From Polaribacter sp. (GTDB lineage: Bacteria; Bacteroidota; Bacteroidia; Flavobacteriales; Flavobacteriaceae), in contig DYMN01000003.1 in the NCBI GenBank assembly GCA_020740485.1, positions 58,904-122,903 on the forward strand: a stretch of 64,000 bases of DNA, written 5' to 3'. The translations under genes and the position numbers were made by a program. Under the pieces are notes generated by a model, which saw only the letters and a program-made list of their open reading frames with translations, made no database searches and was not told the DNA's origin. Below, in pieces: positions 53,262-61,647 of the stretch. Each line of letters starts with the position of its first letter. The first letter of the stretch is position 1.

Positions 53262-54770
53262 TCACAAAATTTCTGTCAAGCCTAAATTTTCTAATACTTC
53301 CGCAATTTTTCTATGGTCAGAAAGTTGCGGAATTTTGTTTTGACCGCCAAATTTTCCGATGGATTTCATATACGCGTGAAAACCGCCTTTTTTTACCGAA
53401 GTGATGACCAAGGGTCTGAGTACATTACCTTCTATCAAGTCGCGATAATAGATGTTTTGAGTTTGCATAGATTGGTCCATTTTCCTGGCAAATTCATCTA
53501 TGTTTTCAGGTTTTTTTTCAAATTCTATAAACCATTCGTGGTAAGGAAGTCCTTCTTTTGGAGTAACTTGCGGTGCAACTGTAAATTCGCTGATGAGTAC
53601 ATCTGTGTTTTGCATCGCTTCGTGCAACGCATTTTCCACTTCTTTGGCAATGACGTGTTCGCCAAAAGCCGAGATAAAATGTTTGATACGTCCTGTAACT
53701 TTGATGCGGTAAGGTTTAAGCGACGTAAACTCAATGGTATCCCCAATATTATAACCCCAAAGTCCAGCGTTGGTGTTGAGAATTAAAGCGTAATTTACAC
53801 CCAATTGTACTTCTTTTATTGAAATTCGGGTGGGATTTTCGTTGTAAAACTCGTTGGCGGGAATAAACTCATAAAACATCCCGCTGTTGAGTTGCAATAG
53901 CATTCCTTTTTCGTTGAGCGTATCTTGAAAAGCAAAAAATCCTTCCGAAGCGGGATACAATTCTACATAATCAATTTTTTTACCTATCAAGTTTTCAAAT
54001 TTTACTTTGTAAGGTTCAAAATTAACCCCACCGTAAATGAAAAAATTGAAATTGGGAAACAATTCACTAATTTTTTTACCTGATTTTTGGGTCAGTTTTT
54101 CAAAATACATTTGCACCCAAGAAGGAATCCCACTGATGACCGTCATATCTTGGTCAATCGTCTCATTGACAATGGCTTCTACTTTGGTTTCCCAATCTTC
54201 GATGATATTGGTTTCATAACTGGGCAAACGGTTTTTTTGCAAATATTTAGGCACAAAATGCGCCACAATCCCACTTAGTCGTCCTATTTTAATCCCATTC
54301 TTTTCATCTAAAACCGGACTACCTTGTAAGAATATCATTTTGCCATTGACAAAATCGGCTTTGCCCGTGTTTTTGATATAAAACAAAAGAGCATTACGCG
54401 CAGCACTGATGTGATAAGGCATAGATTCTTTGGTGATAGGAATGTATTTTGTGCCCGAAGTAGTTCCTGAGGTTTTAGCAAAATAAGTTGGTTTTCCTTT
54501 CCATAAAATATCCGGTTTTCCTTCTTTTACAGATTCGATATAACTTTTTAGATCTTCATAATCTCTTATCGGAACTGCTTTTTTGAAATCTTCATAGGAT
54601 TTTATATTTTCAAAATGATGGTCTTTGCCAAATTGGGTATTTTTTGCATTTTCTAACAGATATTCAAAAGTTTTATCTTGGGTTTCTATGGGTTGGTTGA
54701 CCCATTTAGAAACTTGATTGTAAACATTTTGAGCAAAAATTTTGGCTAAAAAAGTTTTTAAACTCATCAT
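53262..54770 (-). CDS. GH3 auxin-responsive promoter family protein (acyl-adenylate type)
   Basis: A 502-residue protein of the GH3 family (ANL superfamily) with FAKTSGTTSGTKYIPIT (phosphate-binding loop, about 100-117), YGGVNFEPY, LYPASEGFFAFQD (adenylate site) and the C-terminal lobe with VTGRIKHFISAFGEHV. Plant GH3 proteins conjugate amino acids to hormones. Bacterial substrates are unknown. The start overlaps the upstream M23 gene stop by 4 nt (coupled). Full length. Confidence 0.9.
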   Translation of the reverse strand: MMSLKTFLAKIFAQNVYNQVSKWVNQPIETQDKTFEYLLENAKNTQFGKDHHFENIKSYEDFKKAVPIRDYEDLKSYIESVKEGKPDILWKGKPTYFAKTSGTTSGTKYIPITKESMPYHISAARNALLFYIKNTGKADFVNGKMIFLQGSPVLDEKNGIKIGRLSGIVAHFVPKYLQKNRLPSYETNIIEDWETKVEAIVNETIDQDMTVISGIPSWVQMYFEKLTQKSGKKISELFPNFNFFIYGGVNFEPYKVKFENLIGKKIDYVELYPASEGFFAFQDTLNEKGMLLQLNSGMFYEFIPANEFYNENPTRISIKEVQLGVNYALILNTNAGLWGYNIGDTIEFTSLKPYRIKVTGRIKHFISAFGEHVIAKEVENALHEAMQNTDVLISEFTVAPQVTPKEGLPYHEWFIEFEKKPENIDEFARKMDQSMQTQNIYYRDLIEGNVLRPLVITSVKKGGFHAYMKSIGKFGGQNKIPQLSDHRKIAEVLENLGLTEIL

Positions 54771-55633
54771 TCAAAATTCATAAATTGAGTGGGGTCAACC
54801 GGATAGCCATTGTACCATAATTCAAAGTAGAGATGTGGTGACCCTTCGAATTTGCCCCCAGCACCGGAGGTGGCTATGATTTCTCCTGATTTTACCATAT
54901 CCCCTTCTTTTTTTAGTAAAGAAGCATTGTTTTTGTAAACAGAGATCAGGTTATTGCCGTGATAAACAATAATTACAAAACCGTTATCTACGGACCATTC
55001 TGAAAAGATCACAGTTCCATCTTCTACAGATTTAACCGGAGTCCCTTTTATTAATGCAATATCGACGCCGTAATGACTATCTTTTCCGCTGTATTTTTTG
55101 GTAATAGTTCCGTCTACAGGCGCAAATAGGACTATTCTTTTTGTGTTTTTATTGTTGGTTCTAAGGTTAAACCTATCAGCTTTTGCAATATCTTCTCTAA
55201 ATACAGAGTCATCTTTACTTGCATATATACTGTGTTTGCTGATGCTATCTTTATTTGCTTTCAAAAGGGAATCTAAATTGGCAAGATATTCAGTGGTTTT
55301 AACTTTTCCGGTTAACACATTCATCACAGCCGTTAACTTTGCATCGTTTTGTATGCTTTTTTCGTGTAAGGTTTCAAGTGAATCCATTAGAATATCAGCT
55401 TTTTCCTTCACATCGTTTGATGCATAGCCTGGCACATATTCCCGAAGTGGAGTATAAGCTATAATTAAGCTTGTCAATAAGATAAGAAGGATAATAGCTG
55501 TTCCACCAAAAACATACACATTCAACTCGGAAAGTTTAAACGAAAACTGTTCTTCATAAGTCTCTTCATCCAAAATCACTAATCGATATTTGAATGTCAA
55601 TCTTTCTTTGAGTCTGTCAAATCTTTTACCCAT
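54767..55633 (-). CDS. M23 (LytM-like) family protein, probably degenerate active site
   Basis: A 288-residue inner-membrane protein with a cytoplasmic N-terminus, one membrane helix (about 37-58), a coiled-coil region (about 75-140) and a C-terminal LytM domain (about 165-285). Of the zinc site, HYGVDIA keeps the first His and Asp. The family's HxH motif reads H-L-Y in SPHLYFELWY, and the YxH motif reads YKNN. That suggests loss of zinc and catalysis, as in EnvC/NlpD-type amidase activators. It is cotranscribed with the GH3 gene. The coupling is common in Flavobacteriia as I recall. Confidence 0.88.
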   Translation of the reverse strand: MGKRFDRLKERLTFKYRLVILDEETYEEQFSFKLSELNVYVFGGTAIILLILLTSLIIAYTPLREYVPGYASNDVKEKADILMDSLETLHEKSIQNDAKLTAVMNVLTGKVKTTEYLANLDSLLKANKDSISKHSIYASKDDSVFREDIAKADRFNLRTNNKNTKRIVLFAPVDGTITKKYSGKDSHYGVDIALIKGTPVKSVEDGTVIFSEWSVDNGFVIIVYHGNNLISVYKNNASLLKKEGDMVKSGEIIATSGAGGKFEGSPHLYFELWYNGYPVDPTQFMNFE

Positions 55634-55724
55634 ATTGCAAAGATAAAAAACTAATTTTAAAATATTGCTTATAGACCGTGTAATAAAAGCAAAGAAAAAT
55701 CAATAATATTGCAGTCCTATACAA

Positions 55725-56768
55725 ATGCGTCTAAATTTTACTCATATAATCATTGAATGGTACCACGGCAATAAAAGAGATTTGCCGTGGAGAAATACTA
55801 AAGATCCTTATAAAATATGGTTGTCGGAGATTATTTTACAACAAACGCGTGTGGCGCAAGGATTGCCTTATTATGAAAAATTTGTAGAAAATTATCCGAC
55901 CATAATTGATTTGGCGAGAGCCGACGAGCAAGAGGTTTTGAAGTTATGGCAAGGTTTAGGCTATTATTCGCGTGCCAGAAACTTGCATTTTACTGCCAAA
56001 CTCATAACGGATGTTTTAAACGGAATTTTTCCTGATTCTTATAAAAAGCTATTGAAAATGAAAGGAATAGGAGATTATACGGCAGCGGCCATTGCTTCCT
56101 TTGCCTTTGGCGAAAAAGTACCAACGCTCGACGGAAACGTGTACAGAGTCCTTTCTCGTTATTTTGGTTTGGAAATACCAATTGATACCTTAATTGCTAA
56201 AGTGGAGTTTAAGAAATTGGCAAATAAGTTAATTGACCCCGAAAGACCCGATGTTTTTAATCAAGCTATTATGGAATTTGGGGCATTACAATGTGTTCCG
56301 GTTTCCCCCAACTGTAAAAATTGTCCTTTAAATGAGAGTTGTTACGCATTGAAAAACAATAAAATAAGTGATTTGCCTATTAAAAGTAAAAAAGTAATTG
56401 TTTCAAATAGAAATTTTCATTATTTGCTATTTTTAGATAAAAACGAACAGACTATCATTCAAAAGAGAGAAAAAAATGATATTTGGAAACATCTTTTTGA
56501 GTTTCCGTTATTGGAGTCGGATGATGAATTAAACCTAGAACAAATTGTGCATTTTTCTGAAAAGTATACAAATAACATTCTTAATATTAGCATTTTAAAT
56601 AGTATTCCTATTAAACATAAGTTAACGCATCAAGAGATTGATATTACTTTTTGGAAGATTGAAGTAGATCAATTTTTAATCAAATCTATTTCATTTGAGG
56701 AGATTCATCAATACCCATTTCCCATCGTAATTCATAAGTTTTTAGAAAAATATTTGAAAGATAATTAA
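55725..56768 (+). CDS. mutY: A/G-specific adenine glycosylase
   Basis: A 347-residue base-excision repair enzyme removing A opposite 8-oxoG. Catalytic Glu35 (SEIILQQTRV), helix-hairpin-helix LKMKGIGDYTAAAI with Asp136 (LDGNVYR), and the [4Fe-4S] pattern C-x6-C-x2-C-x5-C around residues 190-208 are present. A C-terminal NUDIX-like domain (about 230-347) recognises 8-oxoG. It is followed by ssb and gldD on the same strand. Confidence 0.96.
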   Translation: MRLNFTHIIIEWYHGNKRDLPWRNTKDPYKIWLSEIILQQTRVAQGLPYYEKFVENYPTIIDLARADEQEVLKLWQGLGYYSRARNLHFTAKLITDVLNGIFPDSYKKLLKMKGIGDYTAAAIASFAFGEKVPTLDGNVYRVLSRYFGLEIPIDTLIAKVEFKKLANKLIDPERPDVFNQAIMEFGALQCVPVSPNCKNCPLNESCYALKNNKISDLPIKSKKVIVSNRNFHYLLFLDKNEQTIIQKREKNDIWKHLFEFPLLESDDELNLEQIVHFSEKYTNNILNISILNSIPIKHKLTHQEIDITFWKIEVDQFLIKSISFEEIHQYPFPIVIHKFLEKYLKDN

Positions 56769-56868
56769 CTTTGAAAAATTAAAAAACTTTTTTAATCTGA
56801 GTAAAAAAATATCTAAATTTGTTGAAATAAATTAGAGATACTACGTTGAATATATAAACTAACAAAAA

Positions 56869-57306
56869 ATGAACGGAACTTTAAATAAAGTGATGCTAAT
56901 TGGGCATCTTGGCGACGATGTAAAAATGCATTATTTTGAAGTAGGAAGTAGTATCGGAAGATTTCCGTTGGCTACTAATGAAGCTTTTACCAATAAGGAA
57001 GGCGAAAAAACCACTACTACAGATTGGCATAATATTATAGTAAGAAATAAATTAGCAGAAACTTGTGAAAAATACTTGTCAAAAGGCGATAAGATTTATT
57101 GCGAAGGTAAAATTAAAACACGTCAATTTACCGATAGTGCCGGTCAAATGCGCTATATAACAGAAATTCACGTAACCGATCTCACTTTTTTAAACACAAA
57201 AAGGACTGAAGGAAATGCTAATACAGCAAAACCTATTGATGAAAAACCACTTCCTGAAAACCCGGAAGTAAATACGGAAAACCCTAAAGATGATTTGCCT
57301 TTTTAA
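56869..57306 (+). CDS. ssb: Single-stranded DNA-binding protein
   Basis: A 145-residue OB-fold SSB: NKVMLIGHLGDDVKMHYFE, FPLATNE, TTDWHNIIV and GDKIYCEGKIKTRQF, then a flexible tail ending in the acidic interaction tip DDLPF. A -7 box TAAATTTG lies at 56814-56821, about 50 nt upstream. It has its own promoter between mutY and gldD. Confidence 0.95.
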   Translation: MNGTLNKVMLIGHLGDDVKMHYFEVGSSIGRFPLATNEAFTNKEGEKTTTTDWHNIIVRNKLAETCEKYLSKGDKIYCEGKIKTRQFTDSAGQMRYITEIHVTDLTFLNTKRTEGNANTAKPIDEKPLPENPEVNTENPKDDLPF

Positions 57307-57314
57307 TATATTAA

Positions 57315-57875
57315 ATGAAAATAACGTTAATCTTTTTTATTATCCTTTTTTTGTCATTTTTTAATTCCTGCAATGGTGACACAATGCCCAAACCCAAATC
57401 CTATTTGTATTCAGAATATCCCGAAGCCGAATACCATAGATTTGTGAATGGATGTCCCTATTCGTTTGCTATTTCCAAGGAGAGTGAAATAATATTTAAA
57501 CCACATTGTGACGCCATCGTCAAGTATCCAAAATTAAAGGCAAGCGTACATATTACCTACAGAAATGTAGATAACAACCTACAAACTATTTTGTCTGAAG
57601 CGGATCGTTTGACTACTAAGCATACTGTTAAAGCAGATGTGATTGTTCCCTTTCCCTTTGAGAATAAAGAAAAAAGAGTTTACGGAATCCTGAATGAAGT
57701 GCAAGGTGCAAGTGCTTCCAATGTTCAGTTTTATGTTACGGACAGCGTACATCACGTGCTTACGGCAGCTTTGTATTTTGAAGTTAAGCCCAACTATGAC
57801 TCTTTGTATCCCGCAGTGGATTACATCAAAAATGATATGATGAATATGATGGAAACGATGGAGTGGAAGAAATAG
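57315..57875 (+). CDS. gldD: Gliding motility lipoprotein GldD
   Basis: A 186-residue lipoprotein (lipobox with Cys19, SFFNSC). It carries the GldD signatures PKPKSYLYSEYP, Y.RF...CPYSFAI and a long central beta domain, ending in ...YIKNDMMNMMETMEWKK. GldD is required for T9SS-dependent gliding and chitin use in Flavobacterium johnsoniae. It starts 8 nt after ssb. In F. johnsoniae, gldE lies between these two; here it does not. It converges closely with ddl (12-nt gap). Confidence 0.92.
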   Translation: MKITLIFFIILFLSFFNSCNGDTMPKPKSYLYSEYPEAEYHRFVNGCPYSFAISKESEIIFKPHCDAIVKYPKLKASVHITYRNVDNNLQTILSEADRLTTKHTVKADVIVPFPFENKEKRVYGILNEVQGASASNVQFYVTDSVHHVLTAALYFEVKPNYDSLYPAVDYIKNDMMNMMETMEWKK

Positions 57876-57887
57876 AAAAAAGACGGA

Positions 57888-58871
57888 TTACTGCTTTTTC
57901 AAAGCATTTTCCACAGCTTCTCCAAAGAGTTCATCTAAGGTTATTCCGGCTTGTCTCGCTTGTTGTGGTAAGATACTTTCCGTGGTCATTCCTGGAACGG
58001 TATTAACTTCTAATAAATGTGGTATTCCGTTTTTGAATATGTATTCACTTCGGGTAAACCCTTTCATCCCCAAGGCTCTATAGGTTTTTTCAGCAATTTC
58101 TCGCACGGCTTTTTCTTGCTCCGGTGTGATTCTTGCCGGTGTTATTTCTTGAGATTTCCCCAAATATTTGGCTTCAAAATCAAAAAAATCATTTTCAGAC
58201 ACAATTTCGGTTATCGGTAAAATGGTTACATTTCCTTTGTGCGTAATTGCACCTACCGAAACTTCTGTACCATCGAGAAATGCTTCTATCAAGACTTCTT
58301 GATCTTCTTTAAAAGCGTTTTCCAATGCTTGGGGCAAGTCATCAATAGTGTATGCTTTAGTCACACCAAAACTAGAACCTGCTCTGTTGGCTTTTACAAA
58401 ACAAGGGAAACCCAATGTGTTTGCAATATTTTGAAAATCTATTTTTTCTCCTTTATTGACGTAAATGGATTGAGCGTGTGGTATTCCGTAAGGCGTCAGC
58501 ACACTTAAACAATCTCTTTTGTTAAAAGTAAGCGCCATTTTGTAAGAGGTATCAGAGGTATGCGGAATTCCTAATAATTCAAAATACGCCAATAGCAAAC
58601 CGTCTTCTCCCGGATGACCGTGAATGGCATTGAAAACCACATCAAATTTTACTTTATCGTGATTTATTTCAATAGAAAAATCTGATTTATCAACCGGAAT
58701 TTCTTTGGCATCTTCCCTTACATAAACCCATTTTTCTTCGAGAATGTGAATGGGAAATACATTGTATAATTGTTTGTTCAGATTCTCGCAAACTACTTTT
58801 CCGCTCTTGACAGATATTTGATATTCAGAGGAATATCCGCCCATTACTACGGCTACATTTTTTTTTGGCAT
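57888..58871 (-). CDS. ddl: D-alanine--D-alanine ligase
   Basis: A 327-residue ATP-grasp enzyme making D-Ala-D-Ala for peptidoglycan. MGGYSSEYQISVKSG, the HGHPGEDG loop, FVKANRAGSSFGVTK (ATP-binding) and the metal-binding HLLEVNTVPGMTTESI are present. Full length, single minus-strand gene between gldD and the PASTA gene. Confidence 0.96.
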   Translation of the reverse strand: MPKKNVAVVMGGYSSEYQISVKSGKVVCENLNKQLYNVFPIHILEEKWVYVREDAKEIPVDKSDFSIEINHDKVKFDVVFNAIHGHPGEDGLLLAYFELLGIPHTSDTSYKMALTFNKRDCLSVLTPYGIPHAQSIYVNKGEKIDFQNIANTLGFPCFVKANRAGSSFGVTKAYTIDDLPQALENAFKEDQEVLIEAFLDGTEVSVGAITHKGNVTILPITEIVSENDFFDFEAKYLGKSQEITPARITPEQEKAVREIAEKTYRALGMKGFTRSEYIFKNGIPHLLEVNTVPGMTTESILPQQARQAGITLDELFGEAVENALKKQ

Positions 58872-58941
58872 AAATTAAATATTTTCAACAAAACTACGAT
58901 ATTTTTATAAAGAAGTTATGTAAAATAGTATTATTTTTACG

Positions 58942-58999
58942 AATGATTTTTCGGGTTAAAAATGAATTTTTCGGGTTTTAATAAAAAAATGTACTTTTG
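58942..58999 (+). promoter_or_regulatory. PASTA-rluD promoter with 17-bp direct repeats
   Basis: A -7 box TACTTTTG lies at 58992-58999, 16 nt before the ATG. Upstream, AATGATTTTTCGGGTT (58942-58957) is repeated as AATGAATTTTTCGGGTT (58961-58977), about two helical turns apart. No standard -33 TTG is present, so the repeats could be an activator site (inference). Confidence 0.5.
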
Positions 59000-59014
59000 C
59001 CAAAAATCTAATAT

Positions 59015-59632
59015 ATGAGTGGGTTCGAATTTGTAAAGAGCAAGTTTTTCAAAAGACAAATGATTATTGCATTTATCGTCTTTCCATTGTTCTTTTTTTT
59101 GGTTTTTAAGTCGTTAGGATTTATTACCCATCATAGTCAAAAGATTGAAGTTCCTGATTTATCCAAAAAGCCGATTTATCAAGCCGAAGAAATCTTGGAC
59201 GATATGAATTTGAGATGGGTTATTCAAGATTCAATCGATTACAATCCTGAATTTCCTAAGAATTCAGTAGTAAAGCAAAATCCACTTCCCGGTGATATTG
59301 TAAAATCAGGAAGAAAAATTTATTTAACTTTAAATGCTAGCGGATACCGAAAAATTCCTATTCCGGACTTTTATGGTAATACCAAGCGCAATGTAGAAAC
59401 TACCTTAAAAGCTTTAGGTTTTCAAATCAGTGGAAAATACGAATATGTTCCCGATATTGGAAAAGACGTAGTAAGAGGGCTTAAATTTAAAGGCAAAAAA
59501 CTAAATCCCGGTGATATGTTGCCTAAAAAATCTATCATTACCCTTATTTTAGGAGAAGGGGGAGAAGAAGAAGTAGTGGGAGATGAAACCCCACAAGATC
59601 TTCCGATGGAAGAAGAAGTTCCAGGATTTTAA
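59015..59632 (+). CDS. Membrane-anchored PASTA-domain protein
   Basis: A 205-residue protein with one membrane helix (about 15-36) and two PASTA domains outside the cytoplasm (about 40-108 with VVKQNPLPGDIVKSGRKIYLTL, and about 110-178 with LNPGDMLPKKSIITLILGEG). An acidic tail follows. There is no kinase domain, unlike PASTA Ser/Thr kinases. PASTA modules bind peptidoglycan-like ligands. Located between ddl and rluD; rluD starts 26 nt later and is probably cotranscribed. Confidence 0.9.
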   Translation: MSGFEFVKSKFFKRQMIIAFIVFPLFFFLVFKSLGFITHHSQKIEVPDLSKKPIYQAEEILDDMNLRWVIQDSIDYNPEFPKNSVVKQNPLPGDIVKSGRKIYLTLNASGYRKIPIPDFYGNTKRNVETTLKALGFQISGKYEYVPDIGKDVVRGLKFKGKKLNPGDMLPKKSIITLILGEGGEEEVVGDETPQDLPMEEEVPGF

Positions 59633-59658
59633 ATACTAAAAACGTACTAATTTAGAGA

Positions 59659-60705
59659 ATGAATAAGGATGAAAAAACGCTCAATCCTGATGAAGGGTAT
59701 GAGCATTATAGATTTGTAGCAACGGCGGGACAGGAACCATTGAGGGTTGACAAATTTTTGCATAATTTTATACAAAACTCGTCTCGCAATAAAATATCTT
59801 TGGCTGCAAAACACGGATCCGTATTTGTAAATGGGGAACAAGTAGCAGCCAATTATAAAGTTAAACCCGGTGATGAGATTCAAATAGTATTTGAATACCC
59901 TCCTTATGAACATTTGCTTACACCGGAGGATATTCCTTTAGATATTGTGTTTGAAGATGATCAACTCATCGTGGTCAATAAAGCTCCGGATATGGTAGTG
60001 CATCCCGGTCACGGCAACTATTCCGGTACACTTATTAATGCTGTGTTACATCATTGTGAATATTTAGCCAATGATCCGAAGAGATATCCCGGCTTGGTAC
60101 ATAGAATTGATAAAGAAACCAGTGGATTAATTGTCCTTGCCAAAACCGAATTGGCTTTGAGTGCGCTAACACGTCAATTTTTTTATAAAACTACTTCGCG
60201 AAAATATTACGCATTGGTTTGGGGCAATGTAGAACAAGAACAAGGAACCATAAGACACAATATTGCAAGACATCCACAAAACAGAATGCAAATGGCCTAT
60301 TTTCCCGAAGGGGGAGAGGTGGGAAAAGAAGCTGTAACCCACTATAAAGTCATAGAGCGATTTCAATATGTAACTCTTGTAGAATGTAAGTTAGAGACCG
60401 GAAGAACCCACCAAATCAGAGTGCATATGAAATCCATAGGACATACGCTGTTCAATGATTCAAGATATGGAGGACAGAAAATATTAAAAGGAACCACTTT
60501 TTCGAAATACCAACAATTTGTAAAAAACTGTTTTGAGCTCATGCCACGTCAAGCCTTACATGCTAAAACGTTAGGGTTTGAACATCCTATCACCAGAGAA
60601 TTTATGGAATTTGACAGCGAATTACCACCGGATTTCCAAGCAGTTGTAGAAAAATGGCGCGGATATGTTAAAAATCCAATTACACAAGAAGATGATAATC
60701 AATAA
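59659..60705 (+). CDS. rluD: RluA-family 23S rRNA pseudouridine synthase
   Basis: A 348-residue enzyme with an N-terminal S4 RNA-binding domain (about 28-80) and a catalytic domain with Asp151 in VHRIDKETSGLIVLAK. Further motifs are KYYALVWG and LETGRTHQIRVHMKSIGH. It is of RluD type by layout and length, modifying helix 69 of 23S rRNA. The exact paralogue (RluC/RluD/RluA) cannot be fixed by eye. Confidence 0.9.
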   Translation: MNKDEKTLNPDEGYEHYRFVATAGQEPLRVDKFLHNFIQNSSRNKISLAAKHGSVFVNGEQVAANYKVKPGDEIQIVFEYPPYEHLLTPEDIPLDIVFEDDQLIVVNKAPDMVVHPGHGNYSGTLINAVLHHCEYLANDPKRYPGLVHRIDKETSGLIVLAKTELALSALTRQFFYKTTSRKYYALVWGNVEQEQGTIRHNIARHPQNRMQMAYFPEGGEVGKEAVTHYKVIERFQYVTLVECKLETGRTHQIRVHMKSIGHTLFNDSRYGGQKILKGTTFSKYQQFVKNCFELMPRQALHAKTLGFEHPITREFMEFDSELPPDFQAVVEKWRGYVKNPITQEDDNQ

Positions 60706-60843
60706 GTTGAAAATTATTTTCACGTAATCTGATAATTATCAGGATTTGTTTATTGCCAATATTTTATTTTTGAACCGTTATTACCATTATTTCTTATTCA
60801 TGGGATAACAAAAATTTTTAGTTAGTAGTTTTTAGATTGATTT

Positions 60844-60887
60844 CCGGAACTTGAAGTGTATTAATTTCGCGTTCCGGTTTTCTTTTT
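60844..60887 (+). terminator. Terminator-like hairpin after rluD
   Basis: 7-bp GC-containing stem CCGGAAC/GTTCCGG (60844-60850 with 60871-60877), 20-nt loop, then TTTTCTTTTTT. It is 140 nt after the rluD stop and directly before the next gene. Confidence 0.6.
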
Positions 60888-60901
60888 TAATAGGCTAAAT
60901 T

Positions 60902-61501
60902 ATGAAAAAATTTCTTTTTCCGATTTTTCTTTTTTTGTCTTTTAGTACATTTTTTGCTCAAACAGAAAAACCTGTAGTTTATCTTTCCCTTAGCGGTATA
61001 TCAAAAGGTTCAAAGCAAAGTATAGATTATATTCAAGGTCATCATCTATTTGAAATTGCCTATTTTGTCTATGGGTACGAAGATAAAAACATACCCACTG
61101 ATTATGTGCCTGAAAGTAGCTTTTTGGGGACTAACAACAAACCTCACGTTTTTATACAAAGTGGTTCTCTATCTTATGGATATTCCCATAAATTAGATAA
61201 AATAGTCAGATTAAATCCCAAAATCGGCATTTCTTACAATTTTGTTGAAAATCCTGAAAATTATCAACCCAATATAGATGAGGGAGGTTTTTTGGGAAAA
61301 AATTCAAATTATAGCCACGATAATTTAAAAACCCGACAAATAGGTATCCAATTTAATCCGGAAGTTCAATTTTTAATTTCGAGAGTTAATGCACTTTCAT
61401 TCGGGTTGGATTTGAACCTGATGAAAGAACATACGCGATTACTTTTCGAATTGAGCTTGGAATTTGGGAGAATGAGAGATAAGAAAATTAAAAATAATTG
61501 A
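60902..61501 (+). CDS. Putative outer-membrane beta-barrel protein
   Basis: A 199-residue protein with a signal peptide (about 1-19, ending TFFAQ). Alternating strands (HVFIQSGSLSYGYSHKLDK, LNPKIGISYNF, RQIGIQFNPEVQFLI, ALSFGLDLNLM) are typical of small barrels. It ends in a basic tail (MRDKKIKNN) rather than an aromatic residue, unusual for a BAM substrate. No named family was recognised. Confidence 0.68.
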   Translation: MKKFLFPIFLFLSFSTFFAQTEKPVVYLSLSGISKGSKQSIDYIQGHHLFEIAYFVYGYEDKNIPTDYVPESSFLGTNNKPHVFIQSGSLSYGYSHKLDKIVRLNPKIGISYNFVENPENYQPNIDEGGFLGKNSNYSHDNLKTRQIGIQFNPEVQFLISRVNALSFGLDLNLMKEHTRLLFELSLEFGRMRDKKIKNN

Positions 61502-61647
61502 GAAAATAATTTAAAAACGTAATAAAATAGTCTTATAGATTAAATAACTTCAGTAACTAATTTAAAATAAGTCAGTTGCTATACAATCTTTATAAATGAA
61601 CGCTCACGCCAAGTTGAAAATCACGCTTTGCGAGACTTTACAAACAT

